Origin: Micrococcaceae bacterium RIT 802 | Lineage (GTDB): Bacteria; Actinomycetota; Actinomycetes; Actinomycetales; Micrococcaceae | Direction: 5' to 3' | NCBI GenBank assembly: GCA_016892645.1 | Contig: JAFEMX010000001.1 | Location: 1 to 64,000, forward strand | DNA: 64,000 nucleotides | Shown: positions 8,067-19,110 of the stretch, piece after piece | Layout: each line of letters begins with the position of its first letter | Position numbering within the stretch: position 1 is the stretch's first letter | Position numbers and translations under genes: made by a program | Notes under the pieces: model-generated | Seen by the model: the letters and a program-made list of their open reading frames with translations, nothing else | Told to the model about the DNA's origin: nothing | The model's database searches: none

Positions 8067-9260
8067 TCAGCCGATTCCCGCCGGTCTCGGGGAGTGGCGC
8101 AGGTGGCTGGCCAAGGCACGGGCCAAAGGCTCCGCCGCCCGGGTGGCCACGGGGCCCAGCACGGCCAACAGCATCACGTAGGTGGTCGCCAGTGCCGCCA
8201 ATTCCGGCGAGGCGCCGCCGCCGGCCACCGCAAGGCCGGCGATCACGATGGAGAACTCGCCGCGGGCGATCAGGGCGGTGCCGGCGCGGATCCGGCCGGG
8301 CAGTCCGATCCCGGCCCGTCGGGCCGCCCAAGCGCCGGTGGCGACCTTGGTCGCTGAGGTGAGGGCCGCCAGGGCCAATGCCAGCAGGAAGACCGGTGGA
8401 ATGGTCGATGGGTCGGTGTTGATGCCGAAGACCACGAAGAACATGGCGGCGAACAGGTCCCGCAGCGGGGCCAGGACCTTGGCCGCCGAGTGGGCCGTGG
8501 ACCCGGAGATGGCGATGCCCAGCAGGAAGGCGCCCACGGCGGCGGACACCTGCAGGGCCGCGGCGACCCCGGCCACCAGCAGGGCCGCCCCGATGAGCTT
8601 GAGCAGGAAGTTCTCCTGGTCCGGCGAGTGGATCAGCCGGGAGATCTGGGGGCCGAACCGCAGGGCCAGCAACAGGACAGCGGTGACGGCCAGCAGGGCG
8701 ACGCCCACGGCCCGCAACCCGCCCAGGAAGCTCACGCCGGCCAGCGCGGCGGTGAGGATGGGCAGGTAGACCGCCATGACCAGGTCCTCGAGGACGAGAA
8801 TGGACAACACGACGGGGGTTTCGCGGTTTCCCAGCCGCCCCAGGTCGGTCAGGACCTTGGCGACGATGCCCGAGGAGGAGATGTAGGTGACCCCGCCGAG
8901 CACCAGTGCGCCGAGGGTCCCCCACCCCAGGATGAGGGCCAGTGCGGCGCCGGGAACGAAATTCAGGACCAGGTCGGTCAGGCCCGCCACCCAGGACCGG
9001 CGCAACCCGGTCACCAGCTCCTTCGCCGTGTACTCGAGGCCGAGCATCAGCAGCAACAGGACCACGCCGAGTTCGCTGGCGATGTCGCCGAACTCCTCGA
9101 TCCCGGACAACGGGACCAGTCCGCCATGGCCGAAGACCAGCCCGCCCAACAGGTAGAGCGGAACGGGTGACATGCCGATCCGGGCCGCCACACGTCCGAG
9201 GATCCCGAGACCGAGGAAGACGGCCCCGAGCTCGATCAGGACGAGGGTGGTGTGGTCCAC
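8067..9260 (-). CDS. khtU: CPA2-family K+/H+ antiporter membrane subunit (KhtU-like)
   Basis: 397-residue monovalent cation:proton antiporter-2 protein with about twelve hydrophobic helices and no C-terminal nucleotide-binding domain. Family marks include LYLLGGLVFGHGG, LLLLMLGLEYTAKEL, the GGVTYISSSGIVAKVL segment and RAGTALIARGEFSIV in the later helices. It lies 9 nt after a TrkA-C protein, the arrangement of the KhtTU K+/H+ antiporters described in Bacillus. The start is GTG at 9258-9260 with TAGGA upstream. Likely role: potassium efflux under alkaline or electrophile stress. KefB-type naming is an alternative. Confidence 0.85.
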   Translation of the reverse strand: MDHTTLVLIELGAVFLGLGILGRVAARIGMSPVPLYLLGGLVFGHGGLVPLSGIEEFGDIASELGVVLLLLMLGLEYTAKELVTGLRRSWVAGLTDLVLNFVPGAALALILGWGTLGALVLGGVTYISSSGIVAKVLTDLGRLGNRETPVVLSILVLEDLVMAVYLPILTAALAGVSFLGGLRAVGVALLAVTAVLLLALRFGPQISRLIHSPDQENFLLKLIGAALLVAGVAAALQVSAAVGAFLLGIAISGSTAHSAAKVLAPLRDLFAAMFFVVFGINTDPSTIPPVFLLALALAALTSATKVATGAWAARRAGIGLPGRIRAGTALIARGEFSIVIAGLAVAGGGASPELAALATTYVMLLAVLGPVATRAAEPLARALASHLRHSPRPAGIG

Positions 9261-9269
9261 TGGCCGGTC

Positions 9270-9752
9270 CTATCCGTTGTTCAGCAGGTGGGCGGCCTTG
9301 TCCAGGCCGTCGGGGGTGCCGACCACGATGACCACATCCCCGGCCGCCAGCTCGAACGATGGCGGCGGGGAGGCATGGACCTGGCCGCTGCGGGAGATTG
9401 CGACGATGGAGGCGTGGGTGCGGGTGCGCAGGTGGGTGTCCCCGAGGGTCCTGTCCGCATAGGGGCTGTCCTGGCTCAAAACGAATTGCTGGGTGCTTAC
9501 ACCGGGCAGGTCACGGTGCTCGGCGGTGAGGTCCGCCACCAGCTGCGGGGCGCCGAGCATCCCACCGATCGCTGCGGCCTCCTCGTTGGTGAGCGGGATG
9601 GCCGCCTGGCAGGCGTCCGGGTCCTGGCGCTCGGAAATGATCAACTCCATGCCGCCGTCGCGTTTGACGACAACGCCGACACGCCGCCCAGTCGCCAACA
9701 TCACGTCGCGGCGTACCCCAATCCCGGGGAGGGGGGTTTCTTCCAGATTCAT
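9270..9752 (-). CDS. khtT: TrkA-C domain regulatory subunit of K+/H+ antiporter (KhtT-like)
   Basis: 160-residue cytoplasmic protein. The N terminus NLEETPLPGIGVRRDV is the hallmark of KhtT-type subunits. A C-terminal RCK_C/TrkA-C domain (about residues 75-158, with GDVVIVVGTPDGLDK) would bind a nucleotide ligand and gate the antiporter encoded next. No Shine-Dalgarno is visible; a TACGCT -10 lies 6 nt before the ATG, so the transcript is probably leaderless. The operon is khtT-khtU only; the small khtS gene of Bacillus is absent. Confidence 0.85.
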   Translation of the reverse strand: MNLEETPLPGIGVRRDVMLATGRRVGVVVKRDGGMELIISERQDPDACQAAIPLTNEEAAAIGGMLGAPQLVADLTAEHRDLPGVSTQQFVLSQDSPYADRTLGDTHLRTRTHASIVAISRSGQVHASPPPSFELAAGDVVIVVGTPDGLDKAAHLLNNG

Positions 9753-9758
9753 GTTTCC

Positions 9759-9764
9759 AGCGTA
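9759..9764 (-). promoter_or_regulatory. -10 element TACGCT of khtTU, leaderless geometry
   Basis: TACGCT ends 6 nt before the khtT ATG, placing the TSS on the start codon. No clear -35 is present. Confidence 0.55.
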
Positions 9765-9806
9765 GACCTCGGGCCGCGTGGCACCACCGGAAAGGTGCCG
9801 GGGAAG

Positions 9807-9844
9807 CAGATGGCCGCCGCCGGAAACCCGGCGGCGGCCATCTG
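9807..9844. terminator. 17-bp perfect hairpin downstream of the sseB-like gene
   Basis: A perfect 17-bp inverted repeat (9807-9823 with 9828-9844, loop AAAC) starts 16 nt after the stop of the minus-strand SseB-domain gene. No T tract is present. It separates that gene from the khtT promoter. Confidence 0.65.
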
Positions 9845-9860
9845 GAAGGGGGCGGGGCGC

Positions 9861-10346
9861 TCAGGCGCCCGGGGTAGACCCGTCGTCCGTCGTGGTGGTG
9901 GGTGCCTGCTCGGCCGGGGAACCGTCGGGGGCGAAGTCCCGCTTGATGGCCTCGACGCCGTCCGCCGGGATCTCGAAGCCCAACTGGTGCCCGGGATTCA
10001 GGACCAGGCCGGCGCCGGAGAGGTTGTCGATGACCGCGGCCCCCACCACGCGCACGGCGAAGGGCGCCTCCGCGATGTAGGTCTCCGGAATCCGGTTGAC
10101 GTGCGTGAACAGGGCGATCACCGGCTCGCCGTCCTTGTTCTGCAGCAGCAGCGGCTGGACGTTGTCGGTGTCCTCGGTCACCTGTTCGCGGCTGAGGAAG
10201 AAGACCTCCTCGGACAGGAAGGTCGCGATGACCTCGCCCGCCTTCGCCTCGTCGGCCTGCCCTTCGTGGAGCACCGTCTCCAGGTGCGTCTGCGGTTCGT
10301 CGGGATCCGGGGTTCCGGCTGGGGTCTGCGTTGGCTCTTCGCTCAT
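9861..10346 (-). CDS. SseB-domain protein
   Basis: 161-residue cytoplasmic protein with an SseB N-terminal-type domain over about residues 15-135 ([60 protein letters not shown]). It ends in a low-complexity Thr/Ala/Pro tail. The domain is common in Actinobacteria; its biochemical role is not known to me, and the name comes from a Salmonella protein without implying secretion. The start at 10346 has GGAAGG upstream; longer in-frame extensions read through the divergent promoter region and are rejected. It is divergent from fumarase. Confidence 0.75.
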   Translation of the reverse strand: MSEEPTQTPAGTPDPDEPQTHLETVLHEGQADEAKAGEVIATFLSEEVFFLSREQVTEDTDNVQPLLLQNKDGEPVIALFTHVNRIPETYIAEAPFAVRVVGAAVIDNLSGAGLVLNPGHQLGFEIPADGVEAIKRDFAPDGSPAEQAPTTTTDDGSTPGA

Positions 10347-10436
10347 GCCTTCCAGCCGATCACGCCCACCGACGAAGCGCAACCCGCCCCGCCGCAACGA
10401 AGGGGCAACGGTTCGGGGATCGGCGCCGCCCCGAAT

Positions 10437-10442
10437 TAGACT
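10437..10442 (+). promoter_or_regulatory. -10 element TAGACT of the fumarase gene
   Basis: TAGACT lies 35 nt before the chosen ATG in the divergent sseB/fum interval, giving a leader of about 29 nt that contains an AAGGA ribosome binding site. Confidence 0.5.
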
Positions 10443-10477
10443 GGGCCCAAACACCCCTCCGGATGCCAAGGATGCCC

Positions 10478-12184
<1,707 letters not shown>

Positions 12185-12211
12185 CCGGGGGCCGCGGGGC
12201 CGTCGGCAGCG

Positions 12212-13162
12212 TCAGCGCGCTGCGGCGGACCGGGCCCACTCGGGCATCCAGCGGGTCTCCTCGGCGAGACGTGCCTCGCGTTCGGCCGCGGCCTCGCGCA
12301 GCGCGTCCTGCACTGCGGCTTGCCGTTTGGCCTCGGCCTGCTTGCGGGCCGTGCCTTCGCGGTGTGCCTCCCGGGCCTGGACGAGCTGGTCCGAATACTC
12401 CTCGAAGGTGGCGACGTCCTGGGCGCGCATCTTCCGCGCCGCCGTCGTGCCCACGTAGCGCAGGTGCCACGGTTCGAAGTTGTAGCCGGTGGTCTCCTGC
12501 TGGTCCTTCGGGTACCTGATGATGAACCCGAATTCGGCGGCGTGCGCGGCCGTCCATTTCCCGGCCGGCAGCTCGGCCAGGCAGGCCCGGAGCGAGCATT
12601 GGCCGCTGGCCACGCCGATATCGGCCGAAAGGCCCAGCTGGTGTTCGCTGGTTCCGGGTCGCGCCGAGATCTTCGAGGCGTAGTCCTCGCCGTACATGTT
12701 CGTGTACCGGCGGAACAGGCCGACCTGGTGGTCGTAGGACCGGTAGGCGCTCTCCACGATGAGCCCGTGTCCGTCCCGGCGCGCTGCGGCGATCAGCTTC
12801 TCCAGGGCCGTGGCCGCCTGGGGCACCATCCGGGCGCCCGAGCCGTTGACGGCCACCAGTTTCTTCGGCGTGTAGTCCCGTGGCCGCAGGGGATGGTGTT
12901 CGTTCACCAGCACCAGGGGCGAGGCGGGGTCCAGGGAGTAGGCAGCGAAGTCCTTTTCCTGGCTGGCTACCTTCGATTTGCGCTCGTGGCCCGCATCGCC
13001 CGGGGAGGGGGTTGGATCGGACGACGGCGATGCCTGGGTGTCCTCCAGATCGCCAATCGGGGAGGCCAGGGCGGCGCTGGTGGGCAGCAGGAAGGAGACC
13101 GCGAGGGCGACCGAGGTGGCCACCGCGGCCGAACGGCGGTGCAGGCGAAGTGATGTCGGCAT
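12212..13162 (-). CDS. secreted M15B D-alanyl-D-alanine carboxypeptidase with C-terminal coiled coil
   Basis: 316-residue exported zinc peptidase of the VanY/DacB family that trims peptidoglycan stem peptides. A signal peptide covers about residues 1-33, followed by a Pro/Ser-rich linker. The catalytic domain (about 75-250) has His174 and Asp181 in SEHQLGLSAD, and Glu230 and His233 in EPWHLRYVG. From about residue 255 the sequence becomes an Ala/Arg/Glu/Gln-rich, probably coiled-coil, tail, unusual for the family. The gene is divergent from dcd. No Shine-Dalgarno is obvious before the ATG. The end faces fumarase with only 27 nt between stops. Confidence 0.85.
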   Translation of the reverse strand: MPTSLRLHRRSAAVATSVALAVSFLLPTSAALASPIGDLEDTQASPSSDPTPSPGDAGHERKSKVASQEKDFAAYSLDPASPLVLVNEHHPLRPRDYTPKKLVAVNGSGARMVPQAATALEKLIAAARRDGHGLIVESAYRSYDHQVGLFRRYTNMYGEDYASKISARPGTSEHQLGLSADIGVASGQCSLRACLAELPAGKWTAAHAAEFGFIIRYPKDQQETTGYNFEPWHLRYVGTTAARKMRAQDVATFEEYSDQLVQAREAHREGTARKQAEAKRQAAVQDALREAAAEREARLAEETRWMPEWARSAAAR

Positions 13163-13251
13163 GGTGTCTGCGGTGTGCCGTGCGTTCCGCGGCGCTCGCG
13201 GTGCCGCTCAACCCACCGACTTCAGGATAACGCCGTCCGGGCTGCATGGGC

Positions 13252-13257
13252 TATTTT
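13252..13257 (+). promoter_or_regulatory. -10 element TATTTT of dcd, leaderless geometry
   Basis: TATTTT ends 6 nt before the GTG chosen as the dcd start, so transcription would begin at the start codon. This also supports GTG 13264 over the ATG at 13246, which lies upstream of the predicted TSS. Confidence 0.5.
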
Positions 13258-13263
13258 GGAACC

Positions 13264-13845
13264 GTGCTGATCTCAGACCGCGACATCCGGACAGAACTGG
13301 ACTCCGGGCGCATCGGGCTCGACCCGTATGACCCCCAGATGATCCAGCCCGCCAGCGTCGACGTCCGCCTGGACCGTTTCTTCAGGCTTTTCGACAACCA
13401 CAAATACGCCCACATCGATCCGTCCCGGGAACAGCCGGAGCTGACCCGGCTGGTCGAGGTCGACCCCGTCGAGCCGTTCATCCTGCACCCGGGCGAATTT
13501 GTGCTCGGTTCGACCTACGAGCAGGTCACGCTTCCCGACGACGTCGCCGCCCGGCTCGAGGGCAAGTCATCGTTGGGCCGTTTGGGCCTGCTGACGCACT
13601 CGACCGCGGGGTTCATCGACCCGGGGTTCTCCGGGCACGTGACCCTGGAGCTCTCGAACATGGCGACCCTGCCGATCAAGCTCTGGCCCGGATCAAAGAT
13701 CGGCCAGCTCTGCTTCTTCAAGCTGACCTCTTCCGCCGAGCACCCGTACGGCGACGGCAAGTACGGCAACAGGTACCAGGGGCAGCGTGGCCCGACGGCG
13801 TCCCGGAGCCACCTGAACTTCCACCGCACCGAGCTGGGTTCCTAG
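13264..13845 (+). CDS. dcd: dCTP deaminase, probably bifunctional dUMP-forming
   Basis: 193-residue trimeric pyrimidine deoxynucleotide enzyme. [20 protein letters not shown] (residues 100-119) and the catalytic Glu129 in HVTLELSN match the Mycobacterium tuberculosis Dcd-Dut, which converts dCTP to dUMP; the E. coli single-function enzyme has MVHVTAHRID there. The C-terminal [12 protein letters not shown] is the nucleotide-closing lid. GTG at 13264 gives MLISDRDIR, the normal N terminus; the ATG six codons earlier would add an atypical extension. dUMP would feed thymidylate synthesis. It is convergent with the short-chain dehydrogenase gene, 15 nt away. Confidence 0.9.
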   Translation: MLISDRDIRTELDSGRIGLDPYDPQMIQPASVDVRLDRFFRLFDNHKYAHIDPSREQPELTRLVEVDPVEPFILHPGEFVLGSTYEQVTLPDDVAARLEGKSSLGRLGLLTHSTAGFIDPGFSGHVTLELSNMATLPIKLWPGSKIGQLCFFKLTSSAEHPYGDGKYGNRYQGQRGPTASRSHLNFHRTELGS

Positions 13846-13860
13846 CCTCCGGGCCGCGGG

Positions 13861-14628
13861 TCAGCCCCGTCCGGTGAACGGCATTCCGGTGGCGGTGACC
13901 ACCAGCGAATCCACCGTGACCTCCAGCGGCAGCTCGGCCAGCCGGCGCACCAGGCGGGCGGCGTGTGCCACGTCGAAGACCGGTTCGACCCGGGTGCTGC
14001 CGTCGGCCTGCACGGTCCCGGTGGTGAAGCCCGCCGTGAGCTCGGTCGCGGTGTTGCCGATGTCGATCTGCGAGGCGGTGATGCCGAAGCCCCTGCCGTC
14101 CAGCGAGATCGACTTCGTCAGCCCGGTGATGGCGTGTTTCGTCGTCGTGTAGGCCACCGAGGAGGGCCGCGGGGCGTGGGCGGAAACGGACCCGTTGTTG
14201 ATGATGCGCCCACCCTGCGGTGTCTGGGCCTTCATGGCGCGCACCGCCGCGGCGGCACAGAGCATGCTGCCGGTCAGGTTCACCGCGACGACGTCGTTCC
14301 ACTCGTCCACGGTGATCTCGTCCACCGCGGCCCGCGGGCCGAAGGCCCCGGCGTTGTTGAACAGCACGTCCACCCGTCCCCAGGTCCGGATGACGGCGGC
14401 GAAGAGTGCCTCGACCTGGGCGGGGACGGTGATGTCGGTGGGGACCACGAGGGCCCGCGGGTCCCCGTCCGCGGTCTGTTCGAGGGCCTCGGCCCGGCGC
14501 CCGGCCAGGGCCACCTGCCAGCCGGCGGCCAGCAGCTCGCGGGCGACGGCCCGGCCGATTCCGGAGCCCGCCCCGGTGACGACGAGGACCCCGGCGCCAG
14601 CGGCGTGGGGGTGCAGCGGTGCGTTCAC
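13861..14628 (-). CDS. short-chain dehydrogenase/reductase
   Basis: 255-residue classical SDR. The nucleotide-binding glycine motif TGAGSGIG is at about residues 19-26, NNAG near 97, a Ser in [10 protein letters not shown] and the catalytic YTTTK follow. The substrate cannot be inferred. Overlap with the transporter gene upstream is 4 nt (GTGA, 14625-14628): the transporter stop shares bases with this GTG start. That makes translational coupling very likely and rules out longer starts. The pair may handle the same metabolite, but this is a guess. The gene ends 15 nt from dcd, with no hairpin between them that I can see. Confidence 0.85.
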   Translation of the reverse strand: MNAPLHPHAAGAGVLVVTGAGSGIGRAVARELLAAGWQVALAGRRAEALEQTADGDPRALVVPTDITVPAQVEALFAAVIRTWGRVDVLFNNAGAFGPRAAVDEITVDEWNDVVAVNLTGSMLCAAAAVRAMKAQTPQGGRIINNGSVSAHAPRPSSVAYTTTKHAITGLTKSISLDGRGFGITASQIDIGNTATELTAGFTTGTVQADGSTRVEPVFDVAHAARLVRRLAELPLEVTVDSLVVTATGMPFTGRG

Positions 14629-15971
14629 GAGGCACCGTCCCGGTGCGCGTCCGCCCCCGGTTTGCGGACGGGGAGCAACAGGACGAGGCCGACGAGCAGG
14701 ACCAGCATGATGCCCAGGATGCCGTAGCGTTGGGCCTCGCCGGAAGCCACGTGCGGGGTGGCCAGGACGATCGCGGCCGCGAACAGGGCCGGGGCCAGGA
14801 AGGACACCGCGCGTCCCGTCGTGGCGTAGAGCCCGAACAACTCGCCCTCCTTGCCGGTAGCCGCCAGCCGGGCCAGGAACGCCCGGGCCGAGGACTGGGC
14901 TGGACCGACGAACAGGCACAACAGGAGGCCGAACACCCAAAAGCCGGAGGCGCCGGGGGAGAGGAAGACACCCGTGGCGGCGACCAGCAGTCCGACGAGG
15001 GAGCCGACGATGACCGCCTTGGGGCCGATCCGGTCATCGAGCAGCCCGCCAAACATGGCCCCGGCGGCGGCGACGACATTGCCGACGATGGCGAAGATGA
15101 TGACCTGGCTGAGCTCGAACCCGAACGTCCCGGCGGCGATGACCCCGCCGAAGGTGAAGACCGCGGCCAATCCGTCGCGGAACACTGCGGCGGCGACGAG
15201 GAAGAAGACCGTGTGCGGCTCGGTCCGCCACAGCGACTTCACACTGCGTCCCAGCTGGCGGTACGACTCCAGGAAGCTCACACGCGCCACCTTCTGGCGG
15301 CGCTTGACCTCGGGGACGGCAAAGAGGACGGGCAGGCCGAAACCGAAGAACCACACGGCGGAGAAGACGGCGACCAGACGGAGGTTCAGGGACCCTTCCG
15401 TGGAGGCGCCGGGCCAGTCCACCACTGGCTGGACGAAGAGGAAGAGGACCAGCGCCAGCGCGAGGATGCCGCCGAGGTAGCCCATGCCCCACCCGAACCC
15501 GGAGACCTTGCCCACGGTCGCCGGCGTGGAGATCTGCGGGAGCATCGCGTTGTAGTTGACCGTGGCGAATTCCGAGAAGACGCTGGCCACCGCGATGAGC
15601 GTGGCCCCGAGGATGAGGAAGCGGGGGTCCGGAAGCACGAAGAAGCAGGCCGCGGTCGCCAGGGCGACCAGCAGGGTGTTGACGCCGAGCCAGAACCGCC
15701 GACGCCCCGTGGCATCGGAGCGCTGTCCCGTCACCGGGGCCAGCAGGGCGATGACGACGCCGGCGATCGCCAGGGCGTTGCCCAGGACCGTGGAGTTGGC
15801 ATCGGTCTCGCCAAAGAGGGAACTGGTCAGATACACGGTGAACACGAAGGTCGTCATCACGGCATTGATCGCCGCGGACCCCCAATCCCAGGAGGCCCAC
15901 GCGAGAACCTGCTTCGAGATCGTCGCCGCACGGCGGGGCGGGAGGGCCGTGGGCGTGGCATTCGGGCTCAT
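14625..15971 (-). CDS. UMF1/Atg22-like major facilitator transporter
   Basis: 448-residue, twelve-helix MFS protein of the UMF1 family (COG2270, related to yeast vacuolar effluxer Atg22). [20 protein letters not shown] near the N terminus, with its WDWG..A..A pattern, is the family mark; [14 protein letters not shown] is the conserved loop in the second half. Substrates are poorly defined in bacteria; amino-acid export has been proposed for the family. A start 39 codons upstream would include non-hydrophobic sequence lying beyond the promoter; 15971 has a TACGAT -10 six bases ahead, suggesting a leaderless mRNA. Coupled with the SDR gene downstream. Confidence 0.85.
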   Translation of the reverse strand: MSPNATPTALPPRRAATISKQVLAWASWDWGSAAINAVMTTFVFTVYLTSSLFGETDANSTVLGNALAIAGVVIALLAPVTGQRSDATGRRRFWLGVNTLLVALATAACFFVLPDPRFLILGATLIAVASVFSEFATVNYNAMLPQISTPATVGKVSGFGWGMGYLGGILALALVLFLFVQPVVDWPGASTEGSLNLRLVAVFSAVWFFGFGLPVLFAVPEVKRRQKVARVSFLESYRQLGRSVKSLWRTEPHTVFFLVAAAVFRDGLAAVFTFGGVIAAGTFGFELSQVIIFAIVGNVVAAAGAMFGGLLDDRIGPKAVIVGSLVGLLVAATGVFLSPGASGFWVFGLLLCLFVGPAQSSARAFLARLAATGKEGELFGLYATTGRAVSFLAPALFAAAIVLATPHVASGEAQRYGILGIMLVLLVGLVLLLPVRKPGADAHRDGAS

Positions 15972-15977
15972 GCCTGC

Positions 15978-15983
15978 ATCGTA
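15978..15983 (-). promoter_or_regulatory. -10 element TACGAT of the UMF1 transporter gene, leaderless geometry
   Basis: TACGAT ends 6 nt before the ATG at 15971. The spacer GCAGGC is not a good Shine-Dalgarno. Confidence 0.5.
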
Positions 15984-16122
15984 ACGCCCTAGGCGAAATA
16001 ACCGGCGGGACGAGCCATAAAAGAAGGAAATGCATTGATGAACTGTTAAACTCAATTCAAAACCTGACCGAACAAGCTGCGGTGTCAAACCATGCGTGGC
16101 CCGAGCCCTTCAGGAGCAGATA
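15984..16122. other. AT-rich divergent regulatory region before the mrp operon
   Basis: The stretch 16010-16075 is clearly richer in A/T than its surroundings and contains TTGATG and TTAAACTCAATT, which suggests a regulated promoter for mrpA. I cannot place a -35/-10 pair with confidence. AGGAG at 16112-16116 is the mrpA ribosome binding site. Confidence 0.4.
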
Positions 16123-19110
16123 GTGGCAGTGGTCCTCATCGCACTCTTCGCGGTGAGCGCTGTTGCGCCCTTGCTCTTCCGCCGGTTCGGCCGCGCGTCC
16201 TTCTATCTGCTCGGGGCGGTCCCGGCAGCGGCCTTCATCTGGCTGCTGGTCAACTTCAACTCGTTCACGTCGCCCAACCAGGCGGCGCTGGCCGGTGAGG
16301 ACAACGCGCCACCGGGGATCGTGCTCGAATGGATCCCGACCCTGCAGCTGGAACTGGCCTTCAGGATGGACGCCCTGGCCGCCGTCCTGAGCCTGCTGAT
16401 CCTGGGTGTCGGCGCACTCGTGCTGTTCTACTGTGCCCGGTACTTCAAGAACGAGGACGCCAACATCGGCCCGTTCGGTGCCCAGCTGCTGGCGTTCGCC
16501 GGCGCCATGTTCGGCCTGGTGATCTCCGATGACCTGATCCTGTTGTTCATCTTCTGGGAGATCACGACCATCCTGTCGTACCTGCTCGTCGGTTTCGCGC
16601 GGGCCCGCATCTTCGCTCGCAGGTCGGCACTGCAGGCGCTGCTGGTCACCACCTTCGGCGGGTTGGCCATGCTGCTCGGGCTGGTCATGATCGGCCAAAG
16701 CGCCGGGACCTACCGGCTCTCCGAGGTGATGGCGATGGCCCCCGAGCTGGTCTCCCGGGGCACCCTCATCGACGTCGCCATCGCACTGGTCCTGCTCGGG
16801 GCGGTCAGCAAATCCGCCCTGGTCCCCTTCCATTTCTGGCTGCCCGGCGCCATGGCGGCCCCCACCCCCGTGTCCGCGTACCTCCACGCGGCCGCCATGG
16901 TCAAGGCCGGCATCTACCTGGTCGCGCGCCTGGCCCCCGGATTCTCCGACACCACCTATTGGGATCCGCTGGTCATCGGACTGGGCCTGGCGACCATGCT
17001 CATCGGGGGATGGCGGGCCCTGCGGCAGACGGACATCAAGCTCATCCTGGCGTACGGCACCGTCTCCCAGCTCGGGTTCCTCATGCTGGTCATGGGCCAG
17101 GCCAACGCTGGCGCCGCCATCGCGGGACTGGCCATGATGTTGGCCCACGGCTTCTTCAAGGCGGCGTTGTTCCTGGTGGTCGGCATCATCGACCACCAGG
17201 CGGGCACCCGCGACGTCCGGCTACTGTCCGGACTCTGGCGAACCGCCCCTAAGCTGTTCGTCATCGCGTTGCTGACGGCCGCGTCGATGGCGGGCATCCC
17301 GCCGCTCTACGGGTTCGTGGCCAAGGAATCCTTGCTCGAGGTCCTGGTCGCCGCTGAAGGCGCCTGGGGCACCGTGGTGCTCATCGGCGTCGTGCTCGGC
17401 TCGATCCTCACCGTCGCCTACAGCGCCCGGTTCATCTGGGGCGGATTCGCCAACAAGCAGGGCATGCCGGCCACCCCCTTCAAGGCCGTTCCCTGGCTGT
17501 TCATGGCCTCCCCGACAGTGCTCACCGTGGTGACGGTGGGCTTTGGCCTCTACCCGGCACCGATCGAACATGCGGTGTCCGGCTTCGCCTCCCTCTTCCC
17601 GGCCACCGAACACCCGATCCACCTGGCCCTGTGGCACGGCTTCACCCCGGTCCTGGGGCTCTCGGGGATCATGGTCGTCGGCGGCCTGCTGCTCTTCCGG
17701 TGGCGCACCGGTTTCGGCGCCCTCCAGGCGCGGGTGCCCGCACTGCTCGACGCCGAGCGGATCTACAAGGGGACCCTGAACGTCGTCGACGAGCTCGCCG
17801 TCTGGGTCACCGGCCGCACCCAGCGTGGTTCGCTGCCGTTCTACCTGGGCGTCATCCTGCTGGTCGCCCTCATCGTCCCGGCCGTCGCCGCCATTGCCAA
17901 CGACACCCCGGTGCCCACCACGATCGCCTGGTTCGACACGCCGGCCCAGCTGGTCACGGGCCTGTGCATGATCGTCGGCGCACTGGCTGCCGTGCGGGCC
18001 AACAAGCGCTTCCTGGCCGTGCTGATGGTCTCCGTCACGGGTTACGGCATGGCCTTCATCTTCGCCCTGCAGGGTGCCCCGGACCTGGCCCTGACCCAGC
18101 TGCTGGTCGAGACGATCGTCCTGGTCGCGATGGTGTTGGCGCTGCGGGTCCTGCCCCCGCCGCTGTGGACGGCAAACCCCTCCGGGCACCGCGTGGCCCG
18201 GGCAGTGCTGGGCATCGGGTTCGGGCTGGCCATGATCGCCATCGCCGCCACCGCCATGGCCTCGCGCGTGGCGGACCCCATCTCCCTCTCGTTCCCCGAG
18301 CTGGCCTATTACGGCGGGGCGGGCAAGAACATCGTGAACGTGACCCTCGTGGACATCCGCGTCTGGGACACCTTCGGGGAGATCACCGTCCTCGCCGTGG
18401 CGGCGACCGGGGTGGCCTCGCTGATCTTCGTCCGCGGCCGCGGCGACGCCCGCCGCCGCGCCCATGACGTCGAGCCCGGTTCCGTGGGACGGGCCCGCGC
18501 CGACGGATCCGGGGGAAGCCGGTCCGCCGCCGCGCTGGCCACCGCGCGCCACTTCGCCCAGTCCGCCAAGGACGCCTGGCTGGTGGCCGGGAAGACCATG
18601 GCACCGGAAAGCCGCTCGATCATCTTCGAGGTCGTCGCCCGCCTGGTCTTCCACACGATCATCCTCTTCTCGATCTACCTGTTGCTCGCCGGGCACAACA
18701 CCCCCGGCGGCGGCTTCGCCGGCGGCCTCCTGGCCGGTCTGGCCATGACGATCCGCTACCTGGCGGGCGGGCGTTTCGAACTGGTGGAGGCCACCCCCAT
18801 CAGCCCCGGAACCCTGCTGGGACTCGGGCTGGGCACCGCTGCCCTGTCCGGCGTCGTGCCCCTGCTGCTGGGGGGACACCTCTTCCAGTCGGCGGTGTGG
18901 GAATTCGCCCTGCCGCTCTTCGGCGAGCACAAGTTCGTCACCGCGACGTTCTTCGACATCGGCGTCTACCTCGTCGTCGTCGGGCTGGTCGTGGACGTGC
19001 TGCGCAGCCTGGGCTCCGAGATCGACGAGAAGACCGAGAAGCGGGGCGCACGCTCCGGGGGCGGCCGCCGCAGCACGGAAGCCCGGCAGCGGACGGGGGC
19101 CGGACGATGA
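16123..19110 (+). CDS. mrpA: Na+/H+ antiporter subunit A, fused MrpA-MrpB
   Basis: 995-residue core membrane subunit of the Mrp cation/proton antiporter, homologous to complex I NuoL/ND5. The N-terminal two thirds hold the proton-pumping helices: IFWEITTILSYLLVGF, KSALVPFHFWLPGAM with its key Lys, SAYLHAAAMVKAGIYL and LAYGTVSQLGFLML. After the MrpA C-terminal part comes an MnhB domain (about 840-970, LLLAGHNTPGGGFAGGLLAG), so no separate mrpB is needed. The start GTG 16123 is preferred over GTG 16096 because AGGAG lies 6 nt before it. It overlaps mrpC by ATGA. Role: Na+ and alkali tolerance, cytoplasmic pH. Confidence 0.93.
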   Translation: MAVVLIALFAVSAVAPLLFRRFGRASFYLLGAVPAAAFIWLLVNFNSFTSPNQAALAGEDNAPPGIVLEWIPTLQLELAFRMDALAAVLSLLILGVGALVLFYCARYFKNEDANIGPFGAQLLAFAGAMFGLVISDDLILLFIFWEITTILSYLLVGFARARIFARRSALQALLVTTFGGLAMLLGLVMIGQSAGTYRLSEVMAMAPELVSRGTLIDVAIALVLLGAVSKSALVPFHFWLPGAMAAPTPVSAYLHAAAMVKAGIYLVARLAPGFSDTTYWDPLVIGLGLATMLIGGWRALRQTDIKLILAYGTVSQLGFLMLVMGQANAGAAIAGLAMMLAHGFFKAALFLVVGIIDHQAGTRDVRLLSGLWRTAPKLFVIALLTAASMAGIPPLYGFVAKESLLEVLVAAEGAWGTVVLIGVVLGSILTVAYSARFIWGGFANKQGMPATPFKAVPWLFMASPTVLTVVTVGFGLYPAPIEHAVSGFASLFPATEHPIHLALWHGFTPVLGLSGIMVVGGLLLFRWRTGFGALQARVPALLDAERIYKGTLNVVDELAVWVTGRTQRGSLPFYLGVILLVALIVPAVAAIANDTPVPTTIAWFDTPAQLVTGLCMIVGALAAVRANKRFLAVLMVSVTGYGMAFIFALQGAPDLALTQLLVETIVLVAMVLALRVLPPPLWTANPSGHRVARAVLGIGFGLAMIAIAATAMASRVADPISLSFPELAYYGGAGKNIVNVTLVDIRVWDTFGEITVLAVAATGVASLIFVRGRGDARRRAHDVEPGSVGRARADGSGGSRSAAALATARHFAQSAKDAWLVAGKTMAPESRSIIFEVVARLVFHTIILFSIYLLLAGHNTPGGGFAGGLLAGLAMTIRYLAGGRFELVEATPISPGTLLGLGLGTAALSGVVPLLLGGHLFQSAVWEFALPLFGEHKFVTATFFDIGVYLVVVGLVVDVLRSLGSEIDEKTEKRGARSGGGRRSTEARQRTGAGR

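Noticed and set aside
17221-18930. 569-codon minus-strand frame opposite mrpA.
   Set aside because: Extremely Gln/Asp/Gly/His-rich shadow with no motif.
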